From NCBI GenBank assembly GCA_025464735.1, contig JAODMX010000222.1, positions 1 to 7,353 of the forward strand: 7,353 nucleotides of DNA, written 5' to 3'. Positions 5,463 to 7,353 of this stretch are shown piece by piece; position 1 is the stretch's first letter; every line of letters starts with the position of its first letter. This DNA comes from Frondihabitans sp. (GTDB lineage: Bacteria > Actinomycetota > Actinomycetes > Actinomycetales > Microbacteriaceae). The notes under the pieces are model-generated. The model was not told where the DNA came from, ran no database searches, and saw only the letters and a list, made by a program, of their open reading frames with translations. Both the position numbers and the translations under genes were made by a program.

Positions 5463-7226
5463 TCAGTCGCCGATCGAGAGCAGCACGTGGCCCGAGGAGA
5501 CGGTCGAGCCGACGCTGGCGTCGATGCCGGAGACCGTGCCGTCGCGGTGCGCCGACACGGGCTGCTCCATCTTCATGGCCTCGAGGACGAGCACCAGGTC
5601 GCCCTTGACGACGTGCTGCCCTTCCTCGACCGCCAGCTTGACCACGGTGGCCTGCATCGGTGCGGTGACGGCGCTGCCGGTGGAGGTCGCGAGGGTGGCT
5701 CGGCCGGAGCTGCGCCGACGCGGGGGAGGGGTGGGCGCGGCGGCGGTGCGGGAGCCGAGCGAGGCGGGGAGGGTGACCTCGATGCGCTTGCCATCGACCT
5801 CGACGACGACGGTGCTGCGCTCTGCCTCGATGCGAGGTGCGGTCGCTTCACCGCTCCAGGGTTCGATCTGATTGTCGAACTCGGTCTCGATCCACCGGGT
5901 GTAGATGGAGAACGGCTCTCGCCCTTCCGGCGCGAACGCGGGGTCGTCGACGATGGCCCGGTGGAAGGGCAGCACCGTCGGGAGGCCGGCGATCTCGAAC
6001 TCGTCGAGGGCGCGTCGGGCGCGCTCCAGCGCGTCGGCGCGTGACGATCCGGTCACGATGAGTTTGGCGAGAAGGGAGTCGAACGCGCCGCTGATCTCGT
6101 CCCCGGCCTGAACGCCGCTGTCGACGCGAACGCCCGGGCCACCCGGCGCCTTGAAGACGTGGATGGGGCCGGGGGCGGGGAAGAAGTTGCGGCCCGGGTC
6201 TTCGCCGTTGATACGGAACTCGAAGGAGTGGCCTTGCGCTACGGGGTCGTCGTAGTCGAGGACGCCCCCCTCGGCGAGGCGGAACTGCTCGCGAACGAGG
6301 TCGATGCCGGTGACCTCTTCGGAGACCGGGTGCTCGACCTGCAGGCGGGTGTTGACCTCGAGGAACGACACTGTGCCGTCTTGGCCGATCAAGAATTCGC
6401 AGGTGCCGGCTCCGACGTAGCCGACCTCGCGGAGGATGGCTTTCGAGGCGGTGTAGAGCGCGGTCTCCTGCGGCTCCGACAGGAAAGGCGCGGGGGCTTC
6501 TTCGACGAGCTTCTGGTGCCGGCGCTGGAGTGAGCAGTCGCGGGTCGAGACGACGACGACGTTGCCGTGTTCGTCGGCGAGGCACTGCGTTTCGACGTGA
6601 CGAGGCTTGTCGAGGTACTTCTCGACGAAGCACTCTCCGCGGCCGAAGGCGGCGATGGCCTCGCGGGTGGCCGACTCGAAGAGCTCGGGCACCTCCTCGC
6701 GGGTGCGAGCGACCTTGAGGCCGCGGCCGCCGCCGCCGAAAGCGGCCTTGATCGCGACGGGAAGACCGTGGGTGTCGACGAACTCGAGGACTTCGTCGGC
6801 TCCCGACACGGGGTTCAGGGTTCCGGGGGCGAGCGGTGCGCCGACTCGCTCGGCGATGTGACGGGCGGAGACTTTGTCGCCGAGCTTCTCGATGGCGTCG
6901 GGTGACGGACCGATCCAGATCAGGCCGGCGTTGATGACCGCGCGAGCGAAGTCCGCGTTTTCGGCGAGGAAGCCGTAGCCGGGGTGGACGGCGTCGGCGC
7001 CGGACCGCCTGGCGACCGACAGGATCTTCTCGATGACGAGGTAGGTGTCGGCGCTGGTCGTCCCGTCGAGCGAGTAGGCCTCGTCGGCGAGACGGGAGTG
7101 AAGCGCGTCACGATCCTGGTCGGCGTACACCGCAACGGAGTGAATTCCGCTGTCACGAGCGGCCCGGATGACCCGAACGGCGATCTCTCCCCGGTTGGCA
7201 ATGAGCACCTTCGTAATGCGCGGCAT
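5463..7226 (-). CDS. accA3: Acetyl/propionyl-CoA carboxylase alpha subunit (biotin carboxylase fused to biotin carboxyl carrier)
   Basis: This 587-residue protein carboxylates its own biotin using ATP and bicarbonate, then delivers the carboxyl group to a separate carboxyltransferase beta subunit that makes malonyl-CoA or methylmalonyl-CoA for fatty and complex lipid synthesis. Domains in order: biotin carboxylase N-domain (~3-112, [10 protein letters not shown] at 81-90), ATP-grasp (~115-325) with GGGGRG (164-169), [19 protein letters not shown] (229-247) and [12 protein letters not shown] (290-301), biotin carboxylase C-domain (~335-445, [18 protein letters not shown] at 336-353), an Ala/Pro/Arg-rich linker (~494-515), and the biotinyl domain (~520-585) with EAMKM at 549-553, so Lys552 carries biotin. 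Start ATG 7226 is preferred to the in-frame TTG at 7235, which overlaps the proposed -10 box. The sequence closely resembles mycobacterial AccA3. It is not the E. coli carboxyltransferase AccA. No beta or epsilon subunit is in the window. Confidence 0.96.
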   Translation of the reverse strand: MPRITKVLIANRGEIAVRVIRAARDSGIHSVAVYADQDRDALHSRLADEAYSLDGTTSADTYLVIEKILSVARRSGADAVHPGYGFLAENADFARAVINAGLIWIGPSPDAIEKLGDKVSARHIAERVGAPLAPGTLNPVSGADEVLEFVDTHGLPVAIKAAFGGGGRGLKVARTREEVPELFESATREAIAAFGRGECFVEKYLDKPRHVETQCLADEHGNVVVVSTRDCSLQRRHQKLVEEAPAPFLSEPQETALYTASKAILREVGYVGAGTCEFLIGQDGTVSFLEVNTRLQVEHPVSEEVTGIDLVREQFRLAEGGVLDYDDPVAQGHSFEFRINGEDPGRNFFPAPGPIHVFKAPGGPGVRVDSGVQAGDEISGAFDSLLAKLIVTGSSRADALERARRALDEFEIAGLPTVLPFHRAIVDDPAFAPEGREPFSIYTRWIETEFDNQIEPWSGEATAPRIEAERSTVVVEVDGKRIEVTLPASLGSRTAAAPTPPPRRRSSGRATLATSTGSAVTAPMQATVVKLAVEEGQHVVKGDLVLVLEAMKMEQPVSAHRDGTVSGIDASVGSTVSSGHVLLSIGD

Positions 7227-7240
7227 GGGAACCAAGCCTA
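7227..7240 (-). promoter_or_regulatory. Putative -10 box for a leaderless carboxylase transcript
   Basis: On the minus strand TAGGCT (7240-7235) fits TANNNT and is followed by eight bases (TGGTTCCC) and the ATG at 7226. No Shine-Dalgarno site is visible. The layout resembles the punA start, where TAGAGT is followed by GGTTCGC and ATG; both share GGTTC-N-C-ATG. No clear -35 hexamer is seen. Confidence 0.45.
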
Positions 7241-7305
7241 CGGGCCGGGACGCGGCTCCCTTTGGCTGGCATGCACAAAAAGGCGCGACGGGAACGTGCT
7301 CTGAC

Positions 7306-7353
7306 CTACAAGGAGTCGGGTGACAGCCCGTTCAAGAACTCGAGACACTCGAT
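7306..7353 (-). CDS. Possible C-terminal end of an unidentified gene upstream of the carboxylase (partial)
   Basis: Reading the minus strand in from the window edge gives 15 open codons ([15 protein letters not shown]) and a TAG stop at 7308-7306, 79 bases before the carboxylase ATG. Thirteen of the 15 codons end in G or C, as expected for a gene in this genome. A plus-strand frame opening at ATG 7271 ([16 protein letters not shown]..., open to the edge) shares the same wobble positions, so codon bias does not separate the two. Neither matches a family I recognise, and the plus-strand start has no ribosome site. The rest of 7241-7305 holds nothing else I can name. Confidence 0.28.
   Translation of the reverse strand: MECLEFLNGLSPDSL

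Noticed and set aside
5848..6633. 261-residue Arg/Pro-rich minus-strand frame inside the carboxylase gene
   Set aside because: It is a shifted frame of the carboxylase; nearly all residues are Arg, Pro, Ala or Ser, a typical high-GC artefact.
7309..7353. GTG start at 7320 preceded by AAGGAG as a plus-strand gene
   Set aside because: The ribosome site is well formed but only four bases from the GTG, and the 11 visible codons mostly end in A or T, unlike genes in this genome.

Overview
The window looks like chromosomal DNA from a high-GC actinobacterium, most likely a member of the Microbacteriaceae or a close relative. The reasons are the strong G/C bias at third codon positions, start sites that look leaderless (a TANNNT-type -10 box 6-8 bases before the ATG), and the protein families present: a mycobacterial-type LpdA flavoprotein, an acyl-CoA carboxylase alpha chain with fused biotin carboxylase and biotin carrier, and a DUF559 protein. 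The family placement is inference; the sequence does not fix a species.

Layout. Positions 19-2582 hold a two-gene minus-strand operon. A trimeric-type purine nucleoside phosphorylase (ATG at 2582) is followed by a phospho-sugar mutase of the PGM2-like type, and the two overlap by four bases (GTGA). Together they suit nucleoside salvage: the phosphorylase releases ribose-1-phosphate or deoxyribose-1-phosphate and the mutase could convert it to the 5-phosphate. Divergent from them, with 74 bases between start codons, is lpdA (2657-4093, plus), a flavoprotein disulfide reductase homologue that has lost both redox cysteines. The shared intergenic segment carries two -10-like boxes and a clean inverted repeat that could be an operator.

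A possible terminator hairpin follows lpdA. Next comes a plus-strand gene (4195-5070) that joins an AbiEi-type winged-helix N-terminus to a C-terminal DUF559 (Vsr/PD-(D/E)XK-like) nuclease domain. It stands alone, with no recognisable toxin or methylase partner. About 390 bases without a convincing gene follow (5071-5462). They are rich in CTCCCG/CGGGAG motifs and hairpins, include a 13-bp long-range inverted repeat, and end in tandem 14-base repeats that merge into a strong bidirectional hairpin terminator.

The right third (5463-7226, minus) is the biotin-carrying alpha subunit of an acetyl/propionyl-CoA carboxylase, convergent with the DUF559 gene. Its carboxyltransferase partner is not in the window. 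The last ~110 bases are ambiguous and may hold the C-terminus of another minus-strand gene. I saw no mobile element, CRISPR array, tRNA or rRNA. Most of the window is housekeeping metabolism. The items most worth a second look are the divergent lpdA/punA control region, the cysteine-less LpdA, the possible phosphopentomutase role of the mutase, and the structured spacer at 5071-5462.
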